Shown: positions 1 through 11,172, numbered from the stretch's first letter. The stretch is 64,000 nucleotides of DNA from Oscarella lobularis (GCF_947507565.1 NC_089175.1:4329733-4393732); one strand, 5' to 3'. A program made the numbers and translations. Notes: generated by a model from the sequence alone, not told the origin.

Positions 1-1190
1 AGTGAAGTGTGCTCATGTGCGGGTCGCTTCGATTGAGAGCGGCGATTTGAAATTGCCAACCGCCCCAATTTTGCGATTGAAACGTGTGCAAAATTCCCGT
101 TTCCGGGTGCGACCACGTGTGTTTAAGCGCCGTCGAATCGAAGTAGAGACCCATGGGAACGTCGCTATCCCAATACGGATAATTATACGTCGTGTTGAAG
201 CGATTGACTGTGCCGTTTTCGTACGCTTGAAAGGCCGTATACGAGGGACGCGCCTCGGTGGGATAAGGAATACTCACGTTGAACGTTTCATTCAAGGGTC
301 TCATGCTACCAGACGTTATCAGAGTCTTCTTCGACACCGAGCTATCTACGACGACGTTGCTAACGAATGCTTCCCCGGTCGAACGGCTTCCTTTAAACGA
401 TCCCTTCGATGTAGCATACCCGTCTCCTGGTATGAGAGGATTGCCGTTTGGCCATCGAGCTCGGATTAATCGAGTGTTATTTAATCCGCTTCCGTATACG
501 TAGAGCGAGTTGAATGTCATGCCTTTGGGCACTTCGGCTTTCCAAATGTTTTTAGACGTCGATTGCGACCAGGCGACTTTGAGATCCACGCCCCCGCTAA
601 GAGTAACCTTCTCATTCTCGTAATTCTGATATGTTATCGGGTTTTGAGCGCTGTGACCACTGTCTAGAGAACCGAGCTCGAGTGGTTCAAAGTAGACGCC
701 CTCGCGGAGATTGACGTTGATGCTGGGACGCGATTCGAAGGGATAATGGGCGCGAATGGCGTCACGTGCTGCTGCTACGGTTTTGAATGGCTTATCTGGA
801 CTGGTTCCAGGATTCGAGTCGCTTCCCGTTGAAGCGGACACGTAGAAATTGACGTCAGCATTCGGGCGTTGTGAGAGCTTTCGGTTTGGCACGAGTGTTT
901 TGTTTTGGGGATGAGGCTTGCAGCTATCGAGGTCCAGAGCGGCGGAGACCGGTTCCATGTAGTTTGATGTTGCAGGACTGGAGGAGAGTACTTTTCCAGC
1001 GTATTTCAGTGCTAGTTGACGCAAGCCGCAGTCGACTGCAGGATCTACGTCCTAGATTTCGAAAAAGAGAGACGGATAGGTCACGTTTCTGCTCATTGAA
1101 GCTCTATAACGTTGCAAATACCTGCAATAGCTGTGTATGAACTGCAAAAAAGCCGCCGAGAGAAATGAGGAGCGAGAAAACGCCGAACAT
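1..1190 (-). CDS. Parallel beta-helix secreted protein, copy 1 (3' end outside window)
   Basis: Minus-strand gene read as exon 1 at 1122-1190 and exon 2 from 1051 to beyond base 1. Exon 1 encodes a 23-residue signal peptide (MFGVFSLLISLGGFFAVHTQ...), followed by a GTATTTGC donor; exon 2 begins after a ...TCTAG acceptor and the phase matches. The mature N-terminus has the opening FYVSASTGSDSNPGTSPDKP and then 'FKTVAAARDAIR', which is typical of right-handed parallel beta-helix (pectin-lyase-like) proteins that act on polysaccharides. The exon ends at the window edge near 'STLHF', just before the GGFQEAR motif seen in copy 2. Copy 2 at 7560-8749 is nearly identical base for base (offset about 7,559). 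The substrate cannot be told. Partial because the window starts inside it. Confidence 0.72.
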
Positions 1191-1822
1191 CGTTTTTATC
1201 CGGGCACGAACTCGTGACGTCAAATCGCTATAAGCATTATTAGAACTTCTCTGCGCTTTCCCGATGAAATTAACAATACTGACGGCTTCGCATACACGAG
1301 AAAACTTTACTGCATGAGGACGTAGTCTACGTCTTTGAACTGACGCAAACGTCTGTGATTCTTCCATGCCTCTGCCAAAAATTGTCGTCACTGGCACCCA
1401 GTGAGTCAAAGACAATTTAGGTTGCCATATATTAGAAGAAAATTACTGCATCTAGGAACGGTAAACAGGTCAGCTTAGTTGCAGAATTTCATAACGTTAC
1501 AGAGACTCGATCACCTACACACTGAGTCAGCTAAACCGAACAGTCGGTTGCAGATTCAAAATGCGGTTAGGTTGACGACGACACCGGCGCCTATCGATTT
1601 TCAAGGCCTCCGGATGCAGGATATCGCCAGATTCGCCTGCGCCCGACGCGATCGAAGCAGGGGCAAAAGAGCTCAGCCTGCGGTTAGTGCAATGCTTAGC
1701 CCAAAAACATCGCAGCGCTTCATTCACGTTACTACAAAAAAGCATGATTAAGATCTACGCTCCTGCCAGCAGAAACCGGTCACACGGGAATGCCCGATAA
1801 AACGACCATAGTCAATAGGGAA
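1191..1822. other. Spacer between beta-helix copy 1 and receptor A, with a recombination junction
   Basis: No convincing gene. Bases 1191 to about 1800 match 8750 to about 9350 upstream of beta-helix copy 2. At about 1800, after GCCCGATAAAA, the match stops and the sequence joins GACCATAGTCAATAGG, which is found at about 11580 just past the 3' end of receptor B. This is a fusion point between two repeat units. Short open frames here are not supported by any domain. Confidence 0.6.
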
Positions 1823-4800
1823 TCAATGAGATGACGTTGCCTGAGCATAAGCTGGCGAATCGTGTAAATTTGGCTCCAAGTTATCAGTGTGTCTCACTGG
1901 AACGACACCATACGCTCTTGAGTCTTGCATGTCCACCTCTTGATCGTTCCTTGCAGTGCTCAGCTCAACTTCTTCATACAGAGGCCCACGCTTATAATGT
2001 TCTGTTAGTAGACCAATATACCTGAGCTTTATTTAGAAAAAATAAGTGTATGAACTAATAATACCTTTGCCTTTTTGATCTTCAACCTTCCTTGTCGGCT
2101 CATTTTTTGACTTCGTCCGTGAACCTTGATAAGAGAATAAATAAATCATTACAGTTATTATGGTGGTTTCTTTACCTGCATTGCGGCGTTGATAACGGCA
2201 GACAACGACCACTGCAATAAGGATCGCACTTGCTAACACAACAGCAACGACAGGAGCCACGACAGTGACAAGTACGTTTTCTTCATCCTTCGTTGCATCT
2301 AAAAAAAAAGAGTCGAAAAAGAACAGCATCATCAAGAACATCTTACGCTTGGCAGTTATTCTAAAAGTGGCATAATTGCTGCTAATTCTAATTCCGTTGA
2401 ACGTAGTCGCTTTGATCATAACGCAGTGATCACCCGATTCTAAGAATGTAACATTTGCCCAAAACGTGCGGCTGCTGACTAAGCTGAATTTAGTTTCCAG
2501 TGGCTTTTCTTCCGAATCGCATGACTTGAACACCAATTCCGTTGCATTTCCGCATCTGTCGTCCACATACAGTTGAAGTGCCTCGCCGCCCTCTAAAGTA
2601 GCCCGGGTGTCATTTTTAGATTCTAAAGGTGCCGAAAGATCTAAAGACTAACATGTCTGTACAACACAACTTTCTGTCATGCACACTAACCACACGTAGT
2701 CCAACATTGATCACCGCCTATCGGACTCGTTCCTACGCTGCTTTTGGCGATTATTCTAATCTGATACAACGTTAGCTTTTTCAACTGCGTCAACTGTATC
2801 CTTCCTCCCGTTTGCACAATTCCATCTGTCAGATGCAGAGTTTGATTCTTCCAAATGTCGACAATTCCAGTACTCTGATATAATATAACGTATCGCATGA
2901 TTGCATTGCCTTCATTAGAAGTTGTCCACTCTAAATTAATGACCGTTTCTTCTTCTGAAATACAACTCGTAATTTTAGGCCGACTTGGTGCTGTACAAAA
3001 AATGACATATTGTTTCTACTACTATATATGCTAAATTTGCAGTTCACCTTTCGTTGCGACAATTTTCGGAACTCCGCTTGCAGTCACGCCGACCTCATTA
3101 AAAACAAAGAGTTCGCAATAAGATGTCGCGTTCGGACGCAACCCCAACAAAGTATTCGCAGACGAAAGCAAATCCGCATCTTGAGACACGGTAGTAGAAC
3201 CGGAACATGGATATGTTTTAACATCGTCAACGTTCTCGCCACAGCACAACACTGCTCTTTTGATATCTGCGTTGCCGTCCGAACCCACCGTCCAATTATA
3301 TTTGACTGAACTGCGAGCGACACTCTGGATAGACAATTTCACTGCACTAGGTAGACCTACGGAACAAGTGAATTAAGGACAAAGATTATATAAGTCGTTG
3401 GATCTTACTCAGAACAAGTAGAAAGAACTCTTCAAGCACTTCTCCCAACACGTGCAGTGCTCTTATCACATAGCTTCCCGTGTCGTTTTTCTCTGCTTTG
3501 AAATTGTGTTTGAGATTTCTTTCTTCAGTCACATTAGCTTTCAATTCTCCATCTTGGCTTAGCGTGATGTTGAATGGAGCTGGGTTACAGTCAACGTGAG
3601 CTGACACCTTTACGTCGTTGTTCTCAATCACTCGACGGGACGCTGGGTTTATTGATATGGTCAGCTTATTCAAATCTGCCGCGACAAATTGTTGTGACGA
3701 CTAACGTATACCAAATGCATTCTAACTTACATGCAACGATCACAACTATTGGAGATGACAGCATGTATCCAAGCGAGTTGCTAACGTTGCAAAAGTACGT
3801 TCCGTTGCTCTCTTTCCCCGACACATCCAGAAACATTCGTCGTTCTGACTCAACATTGCTGTCGACAGAACTTCTTAGCTCTGATTGACTGCCATTACTT
3901 TGAAATATCCACGTCACCAAAGGATGGGGATTTATGTCTGGTGGAATCGCACAAAATAATCTAATACTCTGCTCTGGCAATATCTGATTCACACTTAGTG
4001 ACTGGTTCAATAGCGAGGGCTTGCCTAAGAACACGTTAACTAATTCTTTAGTAATGAAAAGACGTGTATACTCACTTCCAATCATAAATTCAAATTGGTC
4101 AATTAGGGTTTCTTGCATTGTCGTAAGATCTCGTGCTCGACATTGCAAAGGACCATCAAGAAGCAAAGCTCCCTTTTCCTCAGAATTTCTGGCGTAAAGA
4201 ACGCTTTTTCTGTCTGTAATTTGCGTAACATTGAGTTTGTACTCTCGACCACTGGCTAAACGCCAAGTTATGTTTGCCGGATTTTGTGTAGAGCATGAAA
4301 CAATCCAGGGGTCCTCACGTAAGACGTAAATCATTGAACCTAAAAAGGTCACGTTTAATTAAGGTGGTAAATGAGGGCACCGGTATCTTCTATCTATTGG
4401 CCAAGAAGTTGGTTCGATTGTCGCGAAAGAACGCATGGAACGTTCGGTCTAACAAGAGGTCCTAAACTAGCGCGCTATAGGCCAAACTTTGAACCCTCGT
4501 TGTGAGATCCGTGATGTGATAATAATAAGCGTGACATTGCAAGGGTTCCCCAAGTAACGCGATCGTTGTCGCAGCAGAAAGTCTGACGAAAGAACGCTTT
4601 TTCTGTTGGTGACTTGCGTAACGTTCAATTTTATAGCTGTCCGCCACTGGCTAAACGCCAAGTTATGTTTGCTGGATTCTGTGTAGAGCATGCAACAATC
4701 CAGGGGTCCTCAAGCGAGACGTAAATCGTTGATGAATCTAAACAATTTGGAATAGCAGCTGAGCTCTACCGATTAATCGAAGCCCTGGTAGGCCTACGTG

Positions 4801-5056
4801 CGAAAAAATCGATCTTTTTTCTCTCGCGAGTTTCACTTCTAAGTCAAGATGAGCCCACAACTTCAACGCTGAGACCGAGTCACAACGGTAACTCTAATAA
4901 CGTTGAATGTCCGCAGCGATGGCGCGAAGTGGATGCTAATGGTCGGGTGCACTAACCCCTTCGGGAATTCTTTGGCCTGCATATACCATCCACTTGAGAC
5001 TACGCTGTACCTTGACAGGATGAAAGAAACAGCAGCAATTGCAAACGGAGTAACAT
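1823..5056 (-). CDS. Ig/FN3 single-pass receptor with tyrosine-motif tail, copy A
   Basis: Ten exons can be joined in phase: 5056-5011, 4339-4076, 4024-3731, 3675-3409, 3356-3048, 2990-2691, 2622-2347, 2298-2176, 2124-2087, 2026-1823, giving 706 residues. Exon 1 is a signal peptide (MLLRLQLLLFLSSCQ). Exons 2 and 3 are Ig domains with the Cys-Trp-Cys pattern (GTYFCNVSNSLG). Exon 4 is Ig-like but lacks the second Cys. Exons 5 and 6 are FN3-like (SYCELFVFNEVG; YQIRIIAKSSVG). Exon 7 is another beta-sandwich with several Cys. Exon 8 carries the membrane helix (VAPVVAVVLASAILIAVVVV) and a CRYQRR stop-transfer. The tail has tyrosines at about 656 (YEEV), 678 (YGVV) and 699. One domain per exon with phase-1 introns is the usual shuffled-module design. 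The ligand is unknown. Receptor B at 11598-14443 is its paralog. Exon 9-10 splicing is the least certain: I chose an AAG/GTTGAAG donor because it alone keeps the tyrosine tail in frame. Confidence 0.8.
4490..4737 (-). pseudogene. Degenerate duplicate of the first Ig exon inside intron 1 of receptor A
   Basis: Reverse-strand sequence repeats exon 2 of receptor A (PWIVACSTQNPANITWRLASG) about 400 bp upstream of the functional copy, with its own acceptor-like ...AATTTAG just before it. After the SG codons the frame is broken by an extra TATA-like insertion (CAGCTATAAAATTG instead of CAGCTGAAATTG-type sequence), so it cannot splice in as a clean domain. In its sequence it is closer to receptor B's exon 2 (DSLAIYVSLEEPWIVACS) than to receptor A's active exon, which suggests exchange between units. 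Confidence 0.6.
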
Positions 5057-5517
5057 TCTTTGGATCACTGCCGCTGTACGTGGCTCGCGCGTGCGCTAGC
5101 GCTCAGTGCATACCGGTTATATCAACATATGCTTTCTCTATAAGCCCAAACCGCTTTTATAGTGTAGAAACTTGCTTATACTACACGCCGCATTGATAGG
5201 CTAAAGAGATTTCTCTTTGTAGTACAAACTTTTCGCACGGTCACACGTGCATTCACGTGAGACGTTTGGTGGAAGTCGACGAACACACTCTCCACGCCAG
5301 CATGCGACCATAAACGGCAAAGTAAACAGCACTCAAGAGTCACCCACGCGCTCTACGAGCGCTACCATATTTGGTATAACTCTCTCTTGTTTGGCTGCTC
5401 AGAGAATGCCATAAAAGGATCTCTGAAAATACGAAGACGTTGCGCGGACACCCGAACGTACTATAAATTCGCCCTGTACTCTGATCAACAACAGTCAAAG
5501 CAACAAAGCATTCAAAA
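5057..5517. promoter_or_regulatory. Head-to-head promoter of receptor A and collagen-TNF A
   Basis: This 461-bp gap separates two diverging start codons. It holds a perfect CArG box CCATATTTGG at 5365-5374, a TATAAAT box at 5462-5468 (56 bp before the collagen ATG) and two CACGTG E-boxes at 5244-5249 and 5254-5259, exactly 10 bp apart. The same arrangement occurs at 14444-14903. Function is inferred from position and conservation. Confidence 0.6.
5365..5374 (+). promoter_or_regulatory. CArG box of collagen-TNF A
   Basis: CCATATTTGG fits CC(A/T)6GG, the SRF/MADS-box consensus, 153 bp before the ATG. Equivalent boxes occur before the other three collagen-TNF genes at 136-154 bp. Confidence 0.55.
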
Positions 5518-7125
5518 ATGCATTGGTGTTCAATCGTCTCTATCATCGTTCTTTGCATCGTTTCTCTCTCGTATCAAGATGACAAAGGCAGTACTAACTG
5601 CCCTCTCCAGAAAGGAGACAAAGGAGGCAGAGTACGGGCACTACAACAATCATATGAGTCTCATCTCTACTGCGTGAAATGTTCTAGGGAGTTCCGGGCC
5701 ACACGGGAATGCCAGGCAATAGGGTCAGTCTACAAACGAAACATATTCTCTCATGACAATATTGTTATAGGGTCATAAGGGAGACAAAGGAGTGCAAGGA
5801 AGCGAGGGAAAAAATGGAGATAAAGTACACATAGTCTCTTACATCAGGAGTTAGTTACAGTACGACTTCCACAGGGTGACCAAGGTGAAAAAGGATTGCA
5901 AGGCTTTCCTGGAACACAGGTTTCATAAAAAATATTTTGAACAATAGATTGAAATTAGAATAGGGTCCCACTGGTGTTGTTGGACCTCCCGGTGCCCAAG
6001 GTCCAGCCGGGCCACAGGGACCTCGTGGACATACTGGAATCCAAGTATTTATCACACCGACCGTGTAACATGCTAAGTCGTTCGAGCTCGATGGTAGGGT
6101 GTCTCCGGAATACAGGGACCAAAAGGACAAAAAGGAACACAAGGCATCAAGGTATATCTGAAACACGTCATGCATTTTCTGGGTAAGATGTGACATTTAG
6201 GGAGAGGTTGGATCGACAGGACCAAGAGGAAGAGGAGGAATCGACGGAATTCCTGTATTACAAACACACTGCACTTACCATACTTACTGTGGATTTAGGG
6301 TCCACCAGGCCATCCAGGAGTAACTGGACCAATTGGACCTAAAGGAGACAAAGTAAGTCAACGAAACTATTATTTGACATTTCTTAAGTAATAATGATCC
6401 ATTAGGGAGTAAAGGGAGAGCAAGGATTGACTGGTCATAAAGGAGAGCAGGGACTTCAAGGAATACCAGGACCTGACGTAAAGATCCCTAGTATGGTCTC
6501 CGCTTAGTCATTTCTGTTTCGTCTAGATAGATGAATCGATTCTGAAGAATTTAAAAGAACAAGTATGAATCAAGTAAACGTTTATGTCATCCGATCTAAA
6601 TCATGCAGATTGTAAAAGATCTAAAATCTTCACTTGGCACAGCACTGAAACCGATTGCTTACCTTGTTGGTGCCGGCAGTTGGCAAACCTACAACAGCGG
6701 TAGCAAGAGCAAATTTGGAAGCATATGATGATTAAATTTCCATCTCTTTGCTAGGTGAAGTCTTTGCTCACTGGTCAACTAGCACGTCAGGCTCCTATCC
6801 AACCGTTTTTCAAGGTGGAATGACGTACAGCGACGGATACATCACAGTACCTGAATCTGGAATCTATTTTATTTACTTTCAAATGTACGCTGATGGATTA
6901 TCATCATCATCACCTGGTTATCGCTCCCCTGGCATTTACGTTGATTCACTTTGTATTGGCTTTCCAGCTGAGTTTTTCGTAAGCGAGAACAGCAGATCTC
7001 AATATCTTGGAATGCTTTGGAATGTGAGAAAGAGCAGCCGATTGTCTCTAAGGGCACTGGGTGGAACTATGAGGTACTATTTTGGTCCTCAATATACCGT
7101 TTTTGGTGCGTGGAAGATCAACTGA
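5518..7125 (+). CDS. Secreted collagen-TNF fusion protein A
   Basis: Twelve exons: 5518-5631, 5688-5723, 5771-5824, 5875-5919, 5964-6044, 6098-6151, 6201-6254, 6299-6352, 6406-6477, 6527-6562, 6609-6699, 6755-7125; 353 residues. Exon 1 encodes a signal peptide (MHWCSIVSIIVLCIVSLSYQ). Exons 2-9 are all multiples of 9 nt (36, 54, 45, 81, 54, 54, 54, 72) and, with the end of exon 1, give about 52 unbroken Gly-X-Y triplets. Exons 10-11 form a short amphipathic neck (ESILKNLKEQIVKDLKSSLG). The C-terminal ~145 residues are a TNF-homology/C1q-type jelly roll: KPIAYLVG, GGMTYSDGYITVPESGIYFI, and closing VFGAWKIN. The order collagen stalk then TNF head is that of ectodysplasin A, but here the N-terminus reads as a cleavable signal. 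Expected to be a secreted trimer; the receptor is unknown. C1q-type is the alternative name for the head. Confidence 0.85.
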
Positions 7126-7530
7126 GTCTTTAACTCCGTAATTCTGCATTCTGTTTTGTACGCATGGCAACATGCAGAGTGTACAAACTAAATGGGGTCT
7201 CGAGGGGTCGCGAGTTCTGCCTCTAGACCACCGCCTTGCCCCCAAATTCCCGTTGGCCTACCGTACGGAACTCACCAGGATCAAAGTGACCCTCTTAGAT
7301 CATCGCTCATCACAGTGAGATTGTATGGAGACGCCTTCGCGTAATCGCGTTTCTTTTCGCATCCGGGAAGGTTTTTTACATGAAGACGTCGTTCCGACGT
7401 CTAACCAGTGTAGCCTCGCAAGCCAGGCCCGTGCCGGACCGTGGAGGGTCTGGCTTTCGAGGCTACCTGACGTGGCCTGACGTAGTCTTGATCGTCTGAT
7501 CGCGCGTACTCGTTTATTGGGTGTGAAGTC
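7126..7530. other. Duplicated 3' spacer with two foldback sequences (unit 1)
   Basis: Nearly the same as 16518-16913. It contains an 8-bp stem (AGACGTCG, TTC loop, CGACGTCT) at 7384-7402 and a 21-bp inverted repeat, arms 7410-7430 and 7446-7466, with two mismatches. No gene of its own; the open frame of the truncated beta-helix gene runs through it on the minus strand. Confidence 0.6.
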
Positions 7531-8749
7531 GCGCGCCTCTTGAAAACCGCCGCGGCTGAAGTGAAGTGTGCTCATGTGCGGGTCGCTTCGATTGAGAGCG
7601 GCGATTTGAAATTGCCAACCGCCCCAATTTTGCGATTGAAACGTGTGCAAAATTCCCGTTTCCGGGTGCGACCACGTGTGTTTAAGCGCCGTCGAATCGA
7701 AGTAGAGACCCATGGGAACGTCGCTATCCCAATACGGATAATTATACGTCGTGTTGAAGCGATTGACTGTGCCGTTTTCGTACGCTTGAAAGGCCGTATA
7801 CGAGGGACGCGCCTCGGTGGGATAAGGAATACTCACGTTGAACGTTTCATTCAAGGGTCTCATGCTACCAGACGTTATAAGAGTCTTCTTCGACACCGAG
7901 CTATCTACGACGACGTTGCTAACGAATGCCTCCCCGGTCGAACGGCTTCCTTTAAACGATCCCTTCGATGTAGCGTACCCGTCTCCTGGTACGAGAGGAT
8001 TGCCGTTTGGCCATCGAGCTCGGATTAATCGAGTGTTATTTAATCCGCTTCCGTATACGTAGAGCGAGTTGAATGTCATGCCTTTGGGCACTTCGGCTTT
8101 CCAAATGTTTTTAGACGTCGATTGCGACCAGGCGACTTTGAGATCCACGCCCCCGCTAAGAGTAACCTTCTCATTCTCGTAATTCTGATATGTTATCGGG
8201 TTTTGAGCGCTGTGGCCACTGTCTAGAGAACCGAGCTCGAGTGGTTCAAAGTAGACGCCCTCGCGGAGATTGACGTTGATGCTGGGACGCGATTCGAAGG
8301 GATAATGGGCGCGAATGGCGTCACGTGCTGCTGCTACGGTTTTGAATGGCTTATCTGGACTGGTTCCAGGATTCGAGTCGCTTCCCGTTGAAGCGGACAC
8401 GTAGAAATTGACGTCAGCATTCGGGCGTTGTGAGAGCTTTCGGTTTGGCACGAGTGTTTTGTTTTGGGGATGAGGCTTGCAGCTATCGAGGTCCAGAGCG
8501 GCGGAGACCGGTTCCATGTAGTTTGATGTTGCAGGACTGGAGGAGAGTACTTTGCCAGCGTATTTCAGTGCTAGTTGACGCAAGCCGCAGTCGACTGCAG
8601 GATCTACGTCCTAGATTTCGAAAAAGAGAGACGGATAGGTCACGTTTCTGCTCATTGAAGCTTTATAACGTTGCAAATACCCGCAATAGCTGTGTATGAA
8701 CTGCAAAAAAGCCGCCGAGAGAAATGAGGAGCGAGAAAACGCCGAACAT
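7300..8749 (-). CDS. Beta-helix protein, copy 2, truncated with a chimeric tail
   Basis: Exon 1 is 8749-8681 (signal peptide, last residue Arg instead of Gln), exon 2 starts at 8610. The beta-helix coding sequence is intact through the conserved GGFQEAR motif and then breaks at about 7531, where it joins the spacer that follows the collagen-TNF gene. The frame stays open for about 77 more codons of unrelated, Arg-rich sequence and stops at 7300. The rest of the beta-helix, which should hold further coils and the active site, is missing. It is either a pseudogene or a new secreted chimera. The junction is the boundary between tandem units. Confidence 0.55.
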
Positions 8750-9570
8750 CGTTTTTATCCGGGGCACGAGTGAACTCGTGACGTCAAATCGCTATAAGCA
8801 TTATTAGAACTTCTCTGCGCTTTCCTGATGAAATTAACAATACTGACGGCTTCGCATATATACTGCATGAGGACGTAGTCTACGTCTTTGAACTGACGCA
8901 AACGTCTGTGATTCTTCCATGCCTCTGTTAAAAATTGTCTGGCACCCAGTGAGTTAAAGACAATTTAGGTTGCAATATATTAGAAGAAAATTACTGCATC
9001 TAGGAACGGTAAACAGGTCAGCTTAGTTGCAGAATTTCATAACGTTACAGAGACTCGATCACCTACACACTAGATTGAGTCAGCTAAACCGGACAGTCGG
9101 TTGCAGATTCAAAATGCAATTAGGTTAATGACGACACCGGCCCCTATCAATTTTCAAGACCTCCGGAAGCAGGATATCGCCAGATTCGCCTGCACCCGAC
9201 GCTATCGAAGCAGGGGCAAAAGAGCTCAGCCTGCGATTAGTGCAATGCTTAGCCCAAAAACATCGCAGCGCTTCATTGACGTTACTACAAAAAAGCATGA
9301 ATAAGATCTACGCTCCTGCCAGCAGAAACCGGTCACACGGGAATGCCCGATAAAAACGGCAACATGCAACCATAAATGGTAAAATACACAGCACTGAAAG
9401 CCGCGCCGACGCGTTTCCAAGTTGTCATGTTTTACCATATTTGGTATCACTCTCAGGGCACTTAGGATCTTCTTGAAAATTCGATGACGTCGTGTACACC
9501 GGCCTGAGCGCACCATAAATAAGCTCTGAATGCCTCTCCAATCAGAATCAGTTGAGTTCAAGTGTTGAAA
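8750..9570. promoter_or_regulatory. Spacer and promoter between beta-helix copy 2 and collagen-TNF B
   Basis: Bases 8750 to about 9350 repeat 1191-1800. From about 9360 the sequence resembles the collagen-TNF promoters instead: CCATATTTGG at 9435-9444, an ATGACGTC CRE-like site at about 9484-9491 and a CATAAATA box at 9514-9521, 57 bp before the ATG. No receptor gene lies between, unlike units 1 and 3. Confidence 0.55.
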
Positions 9571-11172
9571 ATGCATCGCTGGACAATCGTCCTTCTTTGC
9601 ATCGTCCCTCTTTCATATCAGAACAAAGAAGAGATTTTTCCTCTCCAGAAGGGAGACAAAGGAGAAAGAGTGTGCACTAAAATAAAGCCACGCGACGCTA
9701 TTTTTCTAATCTGACTCGGGGTGTTAGGGAGTTCCTGGTCACTCGGGACTGCGTGGCATTAGGGCTCGTCCACAAACGAATCAATCCTTTCGTCTCTAAT
9801 TTTCTAGTAACAGGGTCATAAAGGAGACAAAGGAATGCAAGGAAGCGCAGGAATAAACGGAGACAAAGTCTGCAGTTTCTCCCTACGATGACTATATAGT
9901 TACACTTTTACACAGGGTGATCAAGGCGTTCAAGGACCACAAGGCTTTCCTGGAAAACAGGTGCTAGACAGAATTCTCATTCACAATGAAATTGAAACTA
10001 GACAAGGGTCCCGCGGGCGTTCTTGGTCCTACCGGTCCCCAAGGTGCAATCGGACCACAGGGACCTCGTGGAAACACTGGACTGCAAGTAATGTATTAAT
10101 CACGCCAAAGCATTTTTGATCGTTTCAACACAATTGCAGGGTGTACCTGGCCTACGGGGCCAAAAAGGGCAAAAGGGAATGAAAGGAATTAGGGTACAGC
10201 ATAATGCAGTCAGTATGCGGGAAAGGAGTGAGAGCCACTTTTCAGGGAAGCAGTGGATCTACAGGACCAAGAGGAAGAGGAGGAATTGACGGAACTCCCG
10301 TACGTATTCCCAAATGCTGTATGACTCAACGTCCCTAAAAATAAATTTAGGGTCCGCCGGGTCACCCAGGAGTACCTGGACCTAAAGGACCTAGAGGAGA
10401 CACGGTTGGTTGGTTGGTTAGTTAGCTAGTTACTGTATACAAACTGATGCCTAATTTGTTAGGGAACGAAGGGAGAACGGGGAATAACTGGTCACAAAGG
10501 AGCGAGAGGACTTCAAGGAATACCAGGACCTGACGTAAATTGACTCTTGATCTTCTGTTGATTTAGCTTACCTCACTTTTATCTAGATAGACGAAGAGAT
10601 TCTGAAAAGGTTGAAAAAACAGGTGCAGCTTAACTGACCTCGTCTCTTGCCTATCAACTACAGGATACGCTTAGATTGTAGAAGATCTGAAGTCTACACT
10701 TAGTACAGTATTGAAACCTGTTGCCTACCTTGTTGGTGAAAGCTATGGCAGGAAAACTTATAGACAAGGTAAAAACAAACTTGAAGTAGCTGGTGATATA
10801 ATCTCTTTCACAGACGAAGTGATTGCTCTCTGGTCACCTACTTCTCATCAGTCCGTTATCCAAGGCGGGATGACGTACAGAAACGGATACATCACTGTAC
10901 CTGAATCCGGAATCTATTTCATTTACTTTAATTTGTACGCTGAAGGATCATCATCATCCGGCAATAGATATCCTGCAATATACGTCGATTCACATCGTAT
11001 TGGATTTTCGCACAAACCCTTTGAAGACGGTCATGACAGATCTCAATACGTTGGAATGCTTTGGAATGTGAGAAAGGGAAGTCAATTGTCTGTAAGGGTA
11101 GGAGGTGGTGGGGACATGGTTTACACTTTTGAACCTGATTATGCTTGTTTTGGTGCGTGGAAGATAAACTAG
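9571..11172 (+). CDS. Secreted collagen-TNF fusion protein B
   Basis: Exons 9571-9669, 9728-9763, 9814-9867, 9916-9960, 10007-10087, 10140-10193, 10246-10299, 10351-10404, 10463-10534, 10587-10622, 10675-10768, 10814-11172; 345 residues. Signal peptide MHRWTIVLLCIVPLSYQ, then Gly-X-Y stalk, neck (EEILKRLKKQIVEDLKS) and TNF-type head (KPVAYLVG; GGMTYRNGYITVPESGIYFI; CFGAWKIN). The exon lengths match copies A, C and D exon by exon, but the sequence is clearly diverged, so this is an older paralog. Two oddities: exon 2 appears to use a GC donor (AGG/GCTCGT) where the paralogs have GT, and the last intron (10769-10813) is 45 nt with no in-frame stop, so its retention would add 15 residues. Confidence 0.82.

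Noticed and set aside
2-503. Plus-strand open frames in the beta-helix region (also 7540-8062)
   Set aside because: Arg-rich and without domains; the minus-strand frame carries the signal peptide and the beta-helix motifs.
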